9,459 nucleotides of DNA from Calditrichota bacterium (GCA_003695285.1 RFIL01000080.1:1-9459); one strand, 5' to 3'. Shown: positions 1 through 7,298, numbered from the stretch's first letter. Notes: generated by a model not told the origin, from the sequence alone. Program-made: numbers and translations.

Positions 1-1328
1 ATTTTGACCACCACCTGGATGCCCTGTTGGGAAGGCAGGGAGCCCAGAAACATAAACATGATGAATAACATTCGATAGATGGTGCGCACTTTTATTCCGG
101 CCAGATATTCTAAACAAATTTCGCCATAATAAGACCATCCAAGAAGGGTAGAAAAACCGAATAAAAGAGAACCGATGGCTACGATGATCCCACCTCCCGG
201 CATCACGGAGTCAAAGGCATAGGTGGTCATGTCTATACTGTTCAGAGCCTGCTCTTGGGGAACAAAAATAGGGCCTAACTTATAAGCTCCGGTAACGGTG
301 ATAGCGATGGCCGTCAGAGAGCAGACAACAATGGTATCAATAAAGGTTCCCATCATCGCGATTTGCCCTTGCCGTACCGGGTCGCTGGTTTTGGCAGCAC
401 CATGGGCAATCGGGGCGCTACCCAGACCGGATTCATTACTGAGAATCCCCCGTGCCACACCATAACGTATGGCTTGTTGAATCCCAAAACCAACGGCTCC
501 TCCAAATGCCGCCTGCGGCGAAAAGGCAGACTCAAAAATCAACAGTATGGCCGCCGGAACATCGGTAATGTGCCATACGATTATGAAGAGCGCTCCGATA
601 AAATAGAGGGCTATCATAAACGGCACCAATCGTTCAGCTACCTGCCCAATACGTTTGATACCCCCGATGATGACCAGCCCCACCAGCACGGTAATCACGA
701 TACCGGTGATCCATTGCGGGATGCTGAACTGGTCATGCAGGGCTACAGCCATCGAATTGGTTTGAAACATATTGCCGGTACCGATTAAGCAGGCGAGAGT
801 TCCGCTGATCGCAAAGAGGATACCCATAAAGCGACCAAATTTACCACCGATACCATACTCACAATAATACATTGGTCCTCCGGCCATGGTACCATCTTCA
901 GCAACCTTACGATATTTAACACCCAGCACTGCTTCCGCATATTTGGTGGCCATTCCAAACACGGCGGTTATCCACATCCAGAAGGCAGCCCCGGGTCCCC
1001 CCAGCGCGATGGCACTGGCCACTCCGGCAATGTTTCCGTTGCCAACAGTGGCAGAAAGAGCGGTCATCAATGCCTGAAAAGGGGTGATATCACCTTGCTC
1101 ATCACTGGTATCATCTTTCTTAAAAGCACCGGATAACACGAGCTTGGTGGCATTACCGAATCTGCGAATCTGAATAAAACCGGTAATTAGAGTGAGAACA
1201 ATCCCGGTACCAAGCAAGAGGATAACCATCAGGGGGATGCCACCCAGGAATTGTGGTCCCCATCCCCACATATACTCGTCAGCGATTATTGGTATCCAGT
1301 GTTTGAGGGTATCCCAAATAGTTCCCAT
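1..1328 (-). CDS. Sodium:alanine symporter family (AGCS) protein, C-terminus cut by window edge
   Basis: Inner-membrane secondary transporter that most likely imports alanine or glycine with Na+; substrate is inferred from family only. The frame is open from ATG at 1328 to the window edge, giving 442 residues without interruption. The AGCS hallmarks are present in order: TVGNGNIAGV at residues 94-103, the family signature around GGPGAAFWMWITAVFG (110-125) followed by MATKYAEAVLGVKYR, GTMAGGPMYY (146-155), and SNESGLGSAPIAHGAA (297-312). Many hydrophobic helices are visible, including residues 32-50, 207-223, 238-252, 325-345 and 380-397. Known members run a little longer, so roughly the last 50 residues are probably outside the window. 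The start is supported by an AAGGAG site (1337-1342) 8 nt upstream. It stands alone here, divergent from tRNA-Lys. It is easily missed because the reading frame has no stop inside the window. Confidence 0.95.
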   Translation of the reverse strand, partial: MGTIWDTLKHWIPIIADEYMWGWGPQFLGGIPLMVILLLGTGIVLTLITGFIQIRRFGNATKLVLSGAFKKDDTSDEQGDITPFQALMTALSATVGNGNIAGVASAIALGGPGAAFWMWITAVFGMATKYAEAVLGVKYRKVAEDGTMAGGPMYYCEYGIGGKFGRFMGILFAISGTLACLIGTGNMFQTNSMAVALHDQFSIPQWITGIVITVLVGLVIIGGIKRIGQVAERLVPFMIALYFIGALFIIVWHITDVPAAILLIFESAFSPQAAFGGAVGFGIQQAIRYGVARGILSNESGLGSAPIAHGAAKTSDPVRQGQIAMMGTFIDTIVVCSLTAIAITVTGAYKLGPIFVPQEQALNSIDMTTYAFDSVMPGGGIIVAIGSLLFGFSTLLGWSYYGEICLEYLAGIKVRTIYRMLFIMFMFLGSLPSQQGIQVVVK

Positions 1329-1598
1329 ACGGTGCGCTCCTTCGTTATAAGAATGTGGTTAGGACAATTGAATCCGCGAATAAGCTGGTTCAAACAGTTA
1401 AATTTGTAAATTCGAATTCCTGTAAGTATCGAATATACCGAAAACCAGAAAAAAAACAATAAAAAATTTGGTAGTTTCAGGTGAAATTTTTAAATGGCTA
1501 ACGATGAAAGTGAGAAGAATAATTTGAAAAAAGGATTGCTCAGCCCATTAAAAAAACATAAATTTTGCAGCGATTGATGTTCTTTGGAAATAGTGGTT
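1329..1598. other. Intergenic region between the symporter and tRNA-Lys
   Basis: Divergent, AT-rich spacer of 270 nt. It holds the symporter ribosome binding site and candidate promoter, two TCGAAT boxes 17 nt apart, and several A-runs between 1447 and 1558. A promoter for the tRNA must lie on the plus strand, but none is convincing: TTGAAA (1524-1529) with ATTAAA 17 nt later, and TTGCAG (1565-1570) with AAATAG, both have poor -10 boxes. No protein-coding potential is seen. Confidence 0.6.
1432..1459 (-). promoter_or_regulatory. Candidate sigma70-type promoter of the AGCS symporter gene
   Basis: Read on the minus strand, a -35-like TTGTTT (1454-1459) and a -10-like TATATT (1432-1437) are separated by 16 nt. 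The -10 matches consensus at five of six positions; the -35 is weak. It would give a leader of about 95 nt before the start at 1328. TCGAAT boxes at 1429-1434 and 1412-1417 overlap or immediately follow the -10, as an operator might. Confidence 0.4.
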
Positions 1599-1671
1599 GC
1601 CTCCGTAGCTCAACTGGTAGAGCAGCTGACTCTTAATCAGTTGGTTCGGGGTTCGAGTCCCTGCGGGGGCA
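1599..1671 (+). tRNA. tRNA-Lys (anticodon CTT)
   Basis: The full cloverleaf can be paired by eye. The acceptor stem GCCTCCG (1599-1605) pairs with CGGGGGC (1664-1670), with one G-U. The D stem GCTC (1608-1611) pairs with GAGC (1620-1623). The anticodon stem GCTGA (1625-1629) pairs with TCAGT (1637-1641) around the loop CTCTTAA, with anticodon CTT at 1632-1634. The five-base variable loop is 1642-1646. The T stem CGGGG (1647-1651) pairs with CCCTG (1659-1663) around TTCGAGT. The discriminator base is A1671. The 3' CCA is not encoded, so it must be added after transcription. It reads AAG codons, and AAA only weakly. Confidence 0.97.
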
Positions 1672-1674
1672 CTC

Positions 1675-1898
1675 AGCGACTGGCCAATGAAAGGGTGTTC
1701 CCCCCACCCGCCGGTCAGTTCGCGGCAGGGAGTGGCGTTCCCCGCACTCAAAAATTCCTTATCTTTGAGGATTAGGATGGGTGCGGGGTTAGCCTGGCAG
1801 GAAGTTATCCCCCAGCTGTCTGCCTGGCGAGTCACCTCTGTAGTTTGGCTCCTGATGAACGGATGAAATATTCCGGGAATCAGGAGCTTTACTTTTTT
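1675..1898 (+). ncRNA. Candidate structured non-coding RNA (unassigned) downstream of tRNA-Lys
   Basis: Between the tRNA and an intrinsic terminator lies G/C-rich, non-coding DNA that folds into consecutive hairpins. Hairpin A pairs 1676-1685 with 1713-1723 (10 bp, one G-U, one bulge) and contains GGGTG (1693-1697) with CACCC (1705-1709) around a TTCCCCC loop. Hairpin B pairs CCCCGCACTC (1740-1749) with GGGTGCGGGG (1779-1788), 10 bp with one G-U. Hairpin C pairs CTGG (1794-1797) with CCAG (1812-1815) and GGA (1800-1802) with TCC (1808-1810). It could be a tRNA-linked sRNA, a divergent 6S-like RNA (the stretch GGGTTAGCCT hints at this, weakly), or simply an unusually structured tRNA trailer. 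No promoter of its own is evident, so co-transcription with the tRNA is the simplest reading. Confidence 0.35.
1848..1898 (+). terminator. Intrinsic terminator of the tRNA-Lys / candidate ncRNA transcript
   Basis: GCTCCTGAT (1848-1856) pairs perfectly with ATCAGGAGC (1879-1887), 9 bp. An inner CGGA (1860-1863) can pair with TCCG (1872-1875), lengthening the stem. The T-rich tract TTTACTTTTTT (1888-1898) follows at once. The T-tract lies only on the plus-strand side, so it ends the tRNA transcript and not the converging glycosyltransferase gene, for which no terminator is visible. Confidence 0.75.
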
Positions 1899-1934
1899 AT
1901 ACAGACAAAGATAGTTGATTGGGGAAAGATAAAG

Positions 1935-3080
1935 TTAGCGGGAATTGTGTAGCACCTTTCGATACACGGTTAACGTCTTTTCTGCAAACACTGGATAACT
2001 GAATTTCTCCACGGCATAACGGCGAGCTGTTTGACCCATTTTCTGGCGAAGTTCCGGATTCTGAATTAATATTAATAACGCTTTTGCCATTGCTTCAAAG
2101 TCCCCTGCTGGGACCACCAGCCCGTTCTGACCATCTTCAACAATTTCCGGAAGAACATTGATATTGGTAACGACCTGGGGTTTTCCCATAGCCATATATT
2201 CTACAGAAACACGGCAGATTACCTCCGAGCCGTTGGATGCCACCACTCCTATATCCAGGGCATGGATTAATTCCTTCACGGTGATACTGTCTGTTCTGGG
2301 AAGAAAGAGAATCCTCTCTCGAATTCCAAGCTGGGAGGCAAACTTTTTCAGGTCATCGTGGGTTAACTGAGCATTTTCTCCGCTGATTAAAAAATGCGCA
2401 TCGGGAAATTGTCGGGAAACTATAGCCGCAGCCCTTAAAAAAGTGAAATGATCTTTTACCGGTGAGAGACGGGCAATAATTCCAATTAAAATTTTGTCTT
2501 TTCCAATTCCGTATCTCTCCCGTAATCTGGAAGGAGTATCTTGAGGTTGAAATTCATCGGTATCGATGGCACTGTAGATGATGGAGCTTTTCCCATCAAA
2601 AAAGTTCCAGACCGATTGAAATCGTTCATAGCTTGCCTTACAACTAAAGATGATGTGATCGAGCCCGTGTTGATACAACCAACGATTCAAAGGATGATTT
2701 TTCGGTGCACGGACATCACTTCCGGTGCGAATAACCGGTAGGGGATAGGGTAGGGTCTTTTTTACCATTACCCCATATAATCCATCTTCAGCGCGATGAC
2801 CATTGATCAGCGAAATCTTGTGATGGGTGACAAATCTTTTCAGCTTTTTCAAATTAGCAATTGCTTTAAGGGGATGAAAGGTTTCCAGGTCGATTTCTGA
2901 ATATACCGGTACCTGGAATTGACAGGCCTTTTGGATGGGGGGACTGTTCTCTCTTCCGCCAGCGATACTATACACCCCGGCTTTATTGAGGGCTTCTGTA
3001 AGGCTAACACCATAATACGCACTGGCATTCCACCATCGAACCGAAATCAATTGCAGTGTCCTGAGTGCCTCTGTTTCCAT
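1935..3080 (-). CDS. GT4-family (GT-B fold) glycosyltransferase
   Basis: Retaining glycosyltransferase that likely moves a sugar from a nucleotide-sugar donor to a lipid, polysaccharide or other envelope acceptor at the cytoplasmic face; donor and acceptor cannot be told. With the ATG at 3080 the protein has 381 residues, normal for GT4. The N-terminal acceptor half carries GSDVRAP (about 120-126). The C-terminal Glycos_transf_1 half begins around residue 195 and shows IGIIARLSPVKDH (199-211), the EX7E motif SEVICRVSVE with Glu286 and Glu294, and an NGLVVPAGD segment (319-327). The frame extends to a TTG at 3116, adding a hydrophobic MFLSLVTVNFLF; neither start has a clear Shine-Dalgarno site, and I prefer the ATG because GT4 proteins normally begin just before the first beta strand. 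It starts 63 nt after the kinase stop and is probably the last operon gene. Confidence 0.88.
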   Translation of the reverse strand: METEALRTLQLISVRWWNASAYYGVSLTEALNKAGVYSIAGGRENSPPIQKACQFQVPVYSEIDLETFHPLKAIANLKKLKRFVTHHKISLINGHRAEDGLYGVMVKKTLPYPLPVIRTGSDVRAPKNHPLNRWLYQHGLDHIIFSCKASYERFQSVWNFFDGKSSIIYSAIDTDEFQPQDTPSRLRERYGIGKDKILIGIIARLSPVKDHFTFLRAAAIVSRQFPDAHFLISGENAQLTHDDLKKFASQLGIRERILFLPRTDSITVKELIHALDIGVVASNGSEVICRVSVEYMAMGKPQVVTNINVLPEIVEDGQNGLVVPAGDFEAMAKALLILIQNPELRQKMGQTARRYAVEKFSYPVFAEKTLTVYRKVLHNSR

Positions 3081-3143
3081 GAACAAAAAATTAACCGTCA
3101 CAAGCGATAAAAACAATGGTCATTCTGATTAGCTCAGAAATTC

Positions 3144-4043
3144 TTAAAAAACCACCATGTTGCGCAGTGTCTCAACCCTTTCCTCTATTTCCTTACGGGA
3201 GATTTCCCTGAGTCGATTGAAACTAAAATCTTCTACAGTGAACGAAGCGGTAACTGTGCCATAAATGACTGCTTTTCGAAAATGTTTTGCATCAATCGTT
3301 TTGCAGGTTGCCAGATACCCAAGAAAACCACCGGCAAAACTATCACCGGCTCCGGTGGGGTCCACTACCTTCCGCAATGGGAAAGCAGGGGCCAGAAAAT
3401 ATTGATCAACGGTAACCAGCACCGCCCCATGTTCACCCTTTTTTATGACCAGTGCTCTTGGTCCTTGCTGGAGGAGTTCATGGGCGCTATCATACATATT
3501 GGGGATGTTGGTTAATTCATATAGTTCTTCGTCGTTTAAAATTAACACATCTACTTTAGTAATGAGTTCTTCCAGGGCTTCGCGTTTACCACTGATCCAG
3601 AAATTCATGGTGTCAAGAACCGTCAGTTCGGGACCTTTCACCTGATGAAGAACATCCAGTTGCAATTCCGGATCAATATTCGCCAGAAAAATAAGTCGGG
3701 CATCGCGATAATGGTCTGGAATAACAGGCTGAAAATTTTTAAAAACATTGAGATAGGTGAAAAGGGTATCTCGCTGGTTCATGTTTTTGTGATATCGTCC
3801 TCCCCAGCGGAAGGTCTCTCCATCTTCTACCCCTAAACCTTCGAAATCCACCCCTCTTTGTTTTAAAAATTCAATCTTTGAGAAATCAAAATCCTTACCC
3901 ACCACTCCGACCAGATTTACAGGGGCAAAAAAACTGGCCGCAGCACTAAAATACAGAGCCGAGCCTCCAAGAGAATCCTGTGCATTCCCAAAAGGGGTCT
4001 CAACAGTGTCCAGGGCAATCGAACCAACTACTAAAATAGACAT
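3144..4043 (-). CDS. PfkB/ribokinase-family carbohydrate or nucleoside kinase
   Basis: ATP-dependent cytosolic kinase of 299 residues, standard length for the family. It opens with a beta strand (ILVVGSIALD, 3-12). The substrate-side glycine motif LGGSALYFSAAASFF covers 25-39. The PfkB signature 2, DPTGAGDSFAGGF, is at 228-240, with anion-hole GAG at 231-233 and catalytic base Asp234. NDEELYEL (170-177) matches the segment containing the N-x-x-E-type Mg2+/phosphate motif, and KKGEHG (201-206) precedes the ATP site. The phosphorylated substrate cannot be fixed from sequence; ribokinase-, adenosine kinase- and fructokinase-like roles are all possible. AAAGGA upstream of the start is about 12 nt away, rather far. 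It lies 89 nt after argS, and this gap has no clear terminator or promoter, so read-through is likely. Confidence 0.9.
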   Translation of the reverse strand: MSILVVGSIALDTVETPFGNAQDSLGGSALYFSAAASFFAPVNLVGVVGKDFDFSKIEFLKQRGVDFEGLGVEDGETFRWGGRYHKNMNQRDTLFTYLNVFKNFQPVIPDHYRDARLIFLANIDPELQLDVLHQVKGPELTVLDTMNFWISGKREALEELITKVDVLILNDEELYELTNIPNMYDSAHELLQQGPRALVIKKGEHGAVLVTVDQYFLAPAFPLRKVVDPTGAGDSFAGGFLGYLATCKTIDAKHFRKAVIYGTVTASFTVEDFSFNRLREISRKEIEERVETLRNMVVF

Positions 4044-4132
4044 GGTTATTCTTTATCCTTTTTGATATTTGTTAATGAGTTAAGTTAGATGGTTTAATAC
4101 GACTTTAGTGTGCAAAGCTATGTTAAAACTTC

Positions 4133-5773
4133 TCACATCTTCTCTGGTGCAGAAATTCCTAAAATTGTAAAACCGTTTGCCAGAACTTGTTTGGTTGCCA
4201 GGCAGAGTTTTAGCCTCGCTTGAGTGAGTTCCGGTTCCTCCTCTGAGATGACCCGACATTCGGTATAAAACTTATGAAAAGCAGTTGATACCTCAGAAAG
4301 GTATTGGGTCAGGGGTTGAGGTTCAAACTCGTTCCGACATTTTTCCACGATTCGGGGAAATTCCATCAGCTTTTTCATAAGCTGGAATTCTGCCGGGTGT
4401 TTGAGGAGGTTTAGAGATGGGTTGTCTTGAAGAGAGATGCCTTTGTCAGATGCATTTCTCAAAATGCTACAAATTCGAGCATGGGCATACTGGTTATAAT
4501 ATACCGGGTTTTCATCCGATTGAGTTTTGGCCAGTTGCAAATCAAAGTTAAGATGGGTTTTCATCCCTCTCATCAGGAAAAACCAGCGAGTGGCATCTTT
4601 CCCCACCTCCTGAACCAGTTCATCCAGGGTGATAAAAGTTGCTTTCCGGGTGGACATTTTCACTTTTTCTTTCCCCTCAAAAAGGGTAACAAACTGATGG
4701 ATCAACACCTTTACTCGCTCTGTATCATACCCTAACGCTTTTAAACCAGCCAGCACGTCCGGGTATGTGGCAATGTGATCAGCGCCGAAAATATCCACCA
4801 TCAGATCAAAACCCCGATCAAATTTATATTTGTGATAGGCAATATCCGGAAGTCGATAGGTAGGCTCTCCGGTGCTCTTGACAATAACCCGATCCTGCTC
4901 CAGACCAAATTCGGTCGTTTTAAACCATAAGGCGCCGTCTTTTTCATACGCCAGATTTTTTGATTTAAATGTTTCAATGACAAAATCCACTTCCCCCTTC
5001 TCGTAGAGGTCCAATTCGTTCACAAAGGAATCAAAGACGATATTCAGGGAGGCGAGAGTGGCTTTGATATCTTCAAAAATTTCTTGTTCTGCAGTTTCTT
5101 TGAAAATGGTGAGATCGGTGCTGTCTTTCAGAGAATCGCCATGAGTTTCAAGAATCTTTCGAGCAATATCTTTGATGTATTCACCCTGGTAATAATCTTC
5201 CGGAAACTCAATGGTTTCACCGAGGAGCTCTAAATAGCGCAAGCGAACGGAATCGGCCAGAACTCTCATCTGTCTGCCAGCATTGTTGAAGTAATATTCA
5301 CGAGTTACCGTAAACCCATTCCATTCCAGGATGTTGGCGATGGTATCTCCCAGCACGGCCTGCCTGCCATGACCCACGGTTAAAGGCCCGGTGGGATTGG
5401 CACTTACGAACTCTACTAAAGCTTTTGGGGAAGGGGAAAGGAAAAATTTCCCATATTCCTCTTTTTGTTTCAGAATTTCTCGAATTTCAGTTCGCAATAC
5501 TTCCGGGGAAAGGAAAAAATTGATAAAACCGGGACCGGCAATCTCCACTTTTTCTACAGTTTCAGGCTTTAATTCCAGATTGGTAACGATTTGATTGGCA
5601 ATCTCCCGAGGATTTTGTTTGAGAGATTTTGCCAGAATCATCGCCACATTTATGCTAATGTCTCCATGTGCTTCCAGCCGTGGCCGGTCGAACTGATAGG
5701 TGACATGTGGGAAAGATAATTTCTGGAGTGTGGCATCAATTTGTTGTTTCAGGTATGATTCTATCTTCAGCAT
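4133..5773 (-). CDS. argS: Arginyl-tRNA synthetase
   Basis: Class I aminoacyl-tRNA synthetase that charges tRNA-Arg with arginine in the cytosol. The 546 residues match the usual bacterial length. In order: the N-terminal Arg-tRNA synthetase additional domain (about 1-90); the catalytic core with SANPTGPLTVGHGR (124-137), where TVGH (132-135) stands for the HIGH motif; FNNAGRQM (162-169), typical of ArgRS; an ADHIATYPD segment (331-339); KMSTR (372-376) as the KMSKS loop; and a C-terminal DALR anticodon-binding domain from YNQYAHAR (426-433) to the end. The ATG start is preceded by GAGG within rsfS and gives the expected N-terminus, so the first 38 nt overlap rsfS. This suggests translational coupling. 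Confidence 0.98.
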   Translation of the reverse strand: MLKIESYLKQQIDATLQKLSFPHVTYQFDRPRLEAHGDISINVAMILAKSLKQNPREIANQIVTNLELKPETVEKVEIAGPGFINFFLSPEVLRTEIREILKQKEEYGKFFLSPSPKALVEFVSANPTGPLTVGHGRQAVLGDTIANILEWNGFTVTREYYFNNAGRQMRVLADSVRLRYLELLGETIEFPEDYYQGEYIKDIARKILETHGDSLKDSTDLTIFKETAEQEIFEDIKATLASLNIVFDSFVNELDLYEKGEVDFVIETFKSKNLAYEKDGALWFKTTEFGLEQDRVIVKSTGEPTYRLPDIAYHKYKFDRGFDLMVDIFGADHIATYPDVLAGLKALGYDTERVKVLIHQFVTLFEGKEKVKMSTRKATFITLDELVQEVGKDATRWFFLMRGMKTHLNFDLQLAKTQSDENPVYYNQYAHARICSILRNASDKGISLQDNPSLNLLKHPAEFQLMKKLMEFPRIVEKCRNEFEPQPLTQYLSEVSTAFHKFYTECRVISEEEPELTQARLKLCLATKQVLANGFTILGISAPEKM

Positions 5774-6116
5774 TTTCCTCGACTCGTATTATTTTAGCAT
5801 CAGCCCATAGTTTTTCCAGATTGTAGTATTCCCTGATCTCCGGTCGGAAGATGTGTACCACAACCTCAATGAAGTCCAGTAATACCCATCGCAATTGGGT
5901 CAACCCTTCTGTATGCCAGCTGCGAATATTTAAATCTCGTAACTCTTTTTCGATATAGTTCGCAAGAGTTTTAACATGAATATCAGATTCACCAGAGATG
6001 ATGACAAAAAAATCGGTTACATCGGTTAATCCTCTGAGGTCCAGGATAACGATATCCTTACCTTTTTTCTGATAGGCTAATGAAGCTATTTTTTGAGACA
6101 GTTCCTGTGATGTCAT
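5736..6116 (-). CDS. rsfS: Ribosomal silencing factor RsfS (Iojap family)
   Basis: Small cytosolic protein (126 residues) of the RsfS/Iojap/DUF143 family. Known members bind ribosomal protein uL14 on the large subunit and block subunit joining, lowering translation when nutrients are short. The family pattern is clear: DLRGLTDVTDFFVIISG (26-42), a histidine-containing helix SDIHVKTLANYIEKEL (44-59), WHTEG (67-71), and the C-terminal core WVLLDFIEVVVHIF (77-90) followed by REYYNLEKLWADA (95-107). It starts 2 nt after the LytR_C gene stop and overlaps argS by 38 nt. Pairing of rsfS with a LytR_C-type protein is a recurrent arrangement in bacteria and supports both calls. The 20-residue tail after the core is acidic and overlaps the start of argS. 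Confidence 0.95.
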   Translation of the reverse strand: MTSQELSQKIASLAYQKKGKDIVILDLRGLTDVTDFFVIISGESDIHVKTLANYIEKELRDLNIRSWHTEGLTQLRWVLLDFIEVVVHIFRPEIREYYNLEKLWADAKIIRVEENAEDRIIPETTN

Positions 6117-6118
6117 TT

Positions 6119-6805
6119 TTATTTTTGTAATGGTGTTAATGTTTGATAATCAGCTCCCAAAATTATGGTCGCATCCAGTTGTAAACTTTCTTTTTTTTGT
6201 ACTTTGATTCTGCTGACTGGTATTCCCAGCACTTCGGCAATAGAAATAAGCCGTTCGGTATTCTCCCGGCGTGCGATAATTTGAGTTTGTTTAACATTAA
6301 AATTCTTGTAATTGCGTTTATCCACTACATCTATGCCATGTTGACGTAAATAACGGGTTATCCGGTCGGCTAATCCGCTCACCCCGCAGCCGTTCAGAAC
6401 TTCCACCTGTAAAGGTTTTGGAGGAATCACAGCTTGGGGAGCTATGTTGTCAGGACTCTTGTCCGTGCTCCTGGGAGAAGTGACCTGTTTTTCTGATTCC
6501 AGAGTGTTCCGGGTAGCTATGGGTTGAGATTGTTCATGGGTATTCTTCGGAGAAGTAGAGAAGAAGCTATGGGTGATAAATTCGTTGATCTCTTGACTTC
6601 TTGTATAAATAAAAAAGCCGGCACCAATGATTAAAATTAAAAATATGATAACACCCACACCGGAACGGGATTTTTGACCATTATTGGAGTGTTTGGGGGT
6701 TCGCTTCGTTGAGGAGCGGGTACCGTTGCCGATTTGAGAATTGACAATTTTTCGGATCCTGGAATCTGATAGATTACGTCGCGTTCTTTTTACCAAATGA
6801 CTCAT
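6119..6805 (-). CDS. Single-pass membrane protein with C-terminal LytR_C domain
   Basis: 228 residues. The N-terminus (1-48) is strongly basic and should stay in the cytosol; one hydrophobic helix, GVGVIIFLILIIGAGFFIY, spans 49-67; a Ser/Thr/Pro/Gln-rich linker (about 70-130) follows; then the LytR_C domain (about 133-221) with VEVLNGCGVSGLADRI (134-149), LRQHGIDVV (153-161) and ILGADY (215-220). The domain should be outside the inner membrane. LytR_C is found at the end of some LCP-family enzymes and in stand-alone proteins; its function is not settled, and no catalytic LCP domain is present here. AGGAG lies only 1 nt before the ATG, which is too close; an in-frame TTG three codons later would be better spaced (10 nt), so the true start may be 6796. 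It begins 37 nt after the exported protein. Confidence 0.88.
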   Translation of the reverse strand: MSHLVKRTRRNLSDSRIRKIVNSQIGNGTRSSTKRTPKHSNNGQKSRSGVGVIIFLILIIGAGFFIYTRSQEINEFITHSFFSTSPKNTHEQSQPIATRNTLESEKQVTSPRSTDKSPDNIAPQAVIPPKPLQVEVLNGCGVSGLADRITRYLRQHGIDVVDKRNYKNFNVKQTQIIARRENTERLISIAEVLGIPVSRIKVQKKESLQLDATIILGADYQTLTPLQK

Positions 6806-6842
6806 ACTCCTGAGAAACTTTTAGACTTCCCTCACCAATAAT

Positions 6843-7298
6843 TTATTTTGTGGTACCCGGATTCAAATAATAAGGATAAAAATTAGGTGCCATACCTACC
6901 CCCAGACGAAATTGGAGTTTATCAGAGGGTTGGTATTTTAATTCACCACTCCCAAAGAATTGGGTGTTGTTGAGTACCGAAGCGTTTGGTAGTGAATTAT
7001 AGGGTGAATTCATTAACCCCAAATTTAGCCTGAAAGAGAGCGCCGGATTAAATTGATAATCAATCGTATTGACATAGCTATTTAACATGACTCCATGTCC
7101 ACCAAGCGTAAAATAAGACATGGATAAACTATGACTCATATGAAGTTTTTCCGGATTAAATAGCCCCAGTATAGAAGAGGTAGGAGAAGCTATTGCTTTT
7201 TTAATATCGGGTAAAGTCTCCTGGCTCCGATATTGTGCAAACAAAGTACCGGATGTTAACAAGAAAAATGAGATCAGGATGATTGTTAACCGACGCAT
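6843..7298 (-). CDS. Small exported protein, probable outer-membrane beta-strand protein; function unknown
   Basis: 151 residues. A typical signal peptide is seen: MRRLT, a hydrophobic core IILISFFLLTSGTLF, and a likely cleavage after LFA (Ala21). The mature part has alternating hydrophobic/polar stretches that look like transmembrane beta strands, for example SHSLSMSYFTL (55-65), ALSFRLNLGLM (86-96), FGSGELKYQ (115-123) and LQFRLGVGMAP (128-138), with Asn, Tyr and Pro-rich turns. The strand count is too low for a large barrel, so it may be a small barrel or part of an assembly. The start is well supported by AAAGGAGA 5 nt upstream. As first gene of the operon and directly after the promoter, it precedes the LytR_C protein. 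I do not recognise the family. Confidence 0.72.
   Translation of the reverse strand: MRRLTIILISFFLLTSGTLFAQYRSQETLPDIKKAIASPTSSILGLFNPEKLHMSHSLSMSYFTLGGHGVMLNSYVNTIDYQFNPALSFRLNLGLMNSPYNSLPNASVLNNTQFFGSGELKYQPSDKLQFRLGVGMAPNFYPYYLNPGTTK

Noticed and set aside
353..1077. Several 60-141-codon frames on both strands within the symporter
   Set aside because: They overlap in other frames the uninterrupted AGCS coding frame, which has family motifs throughout; they are shadows.
1584..1775. Plus-strand 63-codon frame across the tRNA
   Set aside because: It is the sense translation of tRNA-Lys and its flank; no ribosome binding site and no protein likeness.
1740..1788. Hairpin B as a minus-strand terminator for the glycosyltransferase operon
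   Set aside because: No T-tract follows the stem on the minus strand.
1548..1835. Minus-strand 95-codon frame containing the string APAGTRTPNQLIKSQLL
   Set aside because: This is antisense to the tRNA-Lys gene; the AGTRTPN-type peptide is a well-known false translation of tRNA genes.
1675..1840. Firm assignment of the structured segment as 6S RNA, SRP RNA or tmRNA
   Set aside because: The G/C-rich 5' half lacks the typical AT-rich central bubble of 6S; the SRP GGAAGC-type loop and tmRNA tRNA-like end are absent. Left unassigned.
4427..4735. 102-codon plus-strand frame inside argS
   Set aside because: Antisense to the conserved KMSTR/DALR part of ArgRS, with no support as a separate gene.
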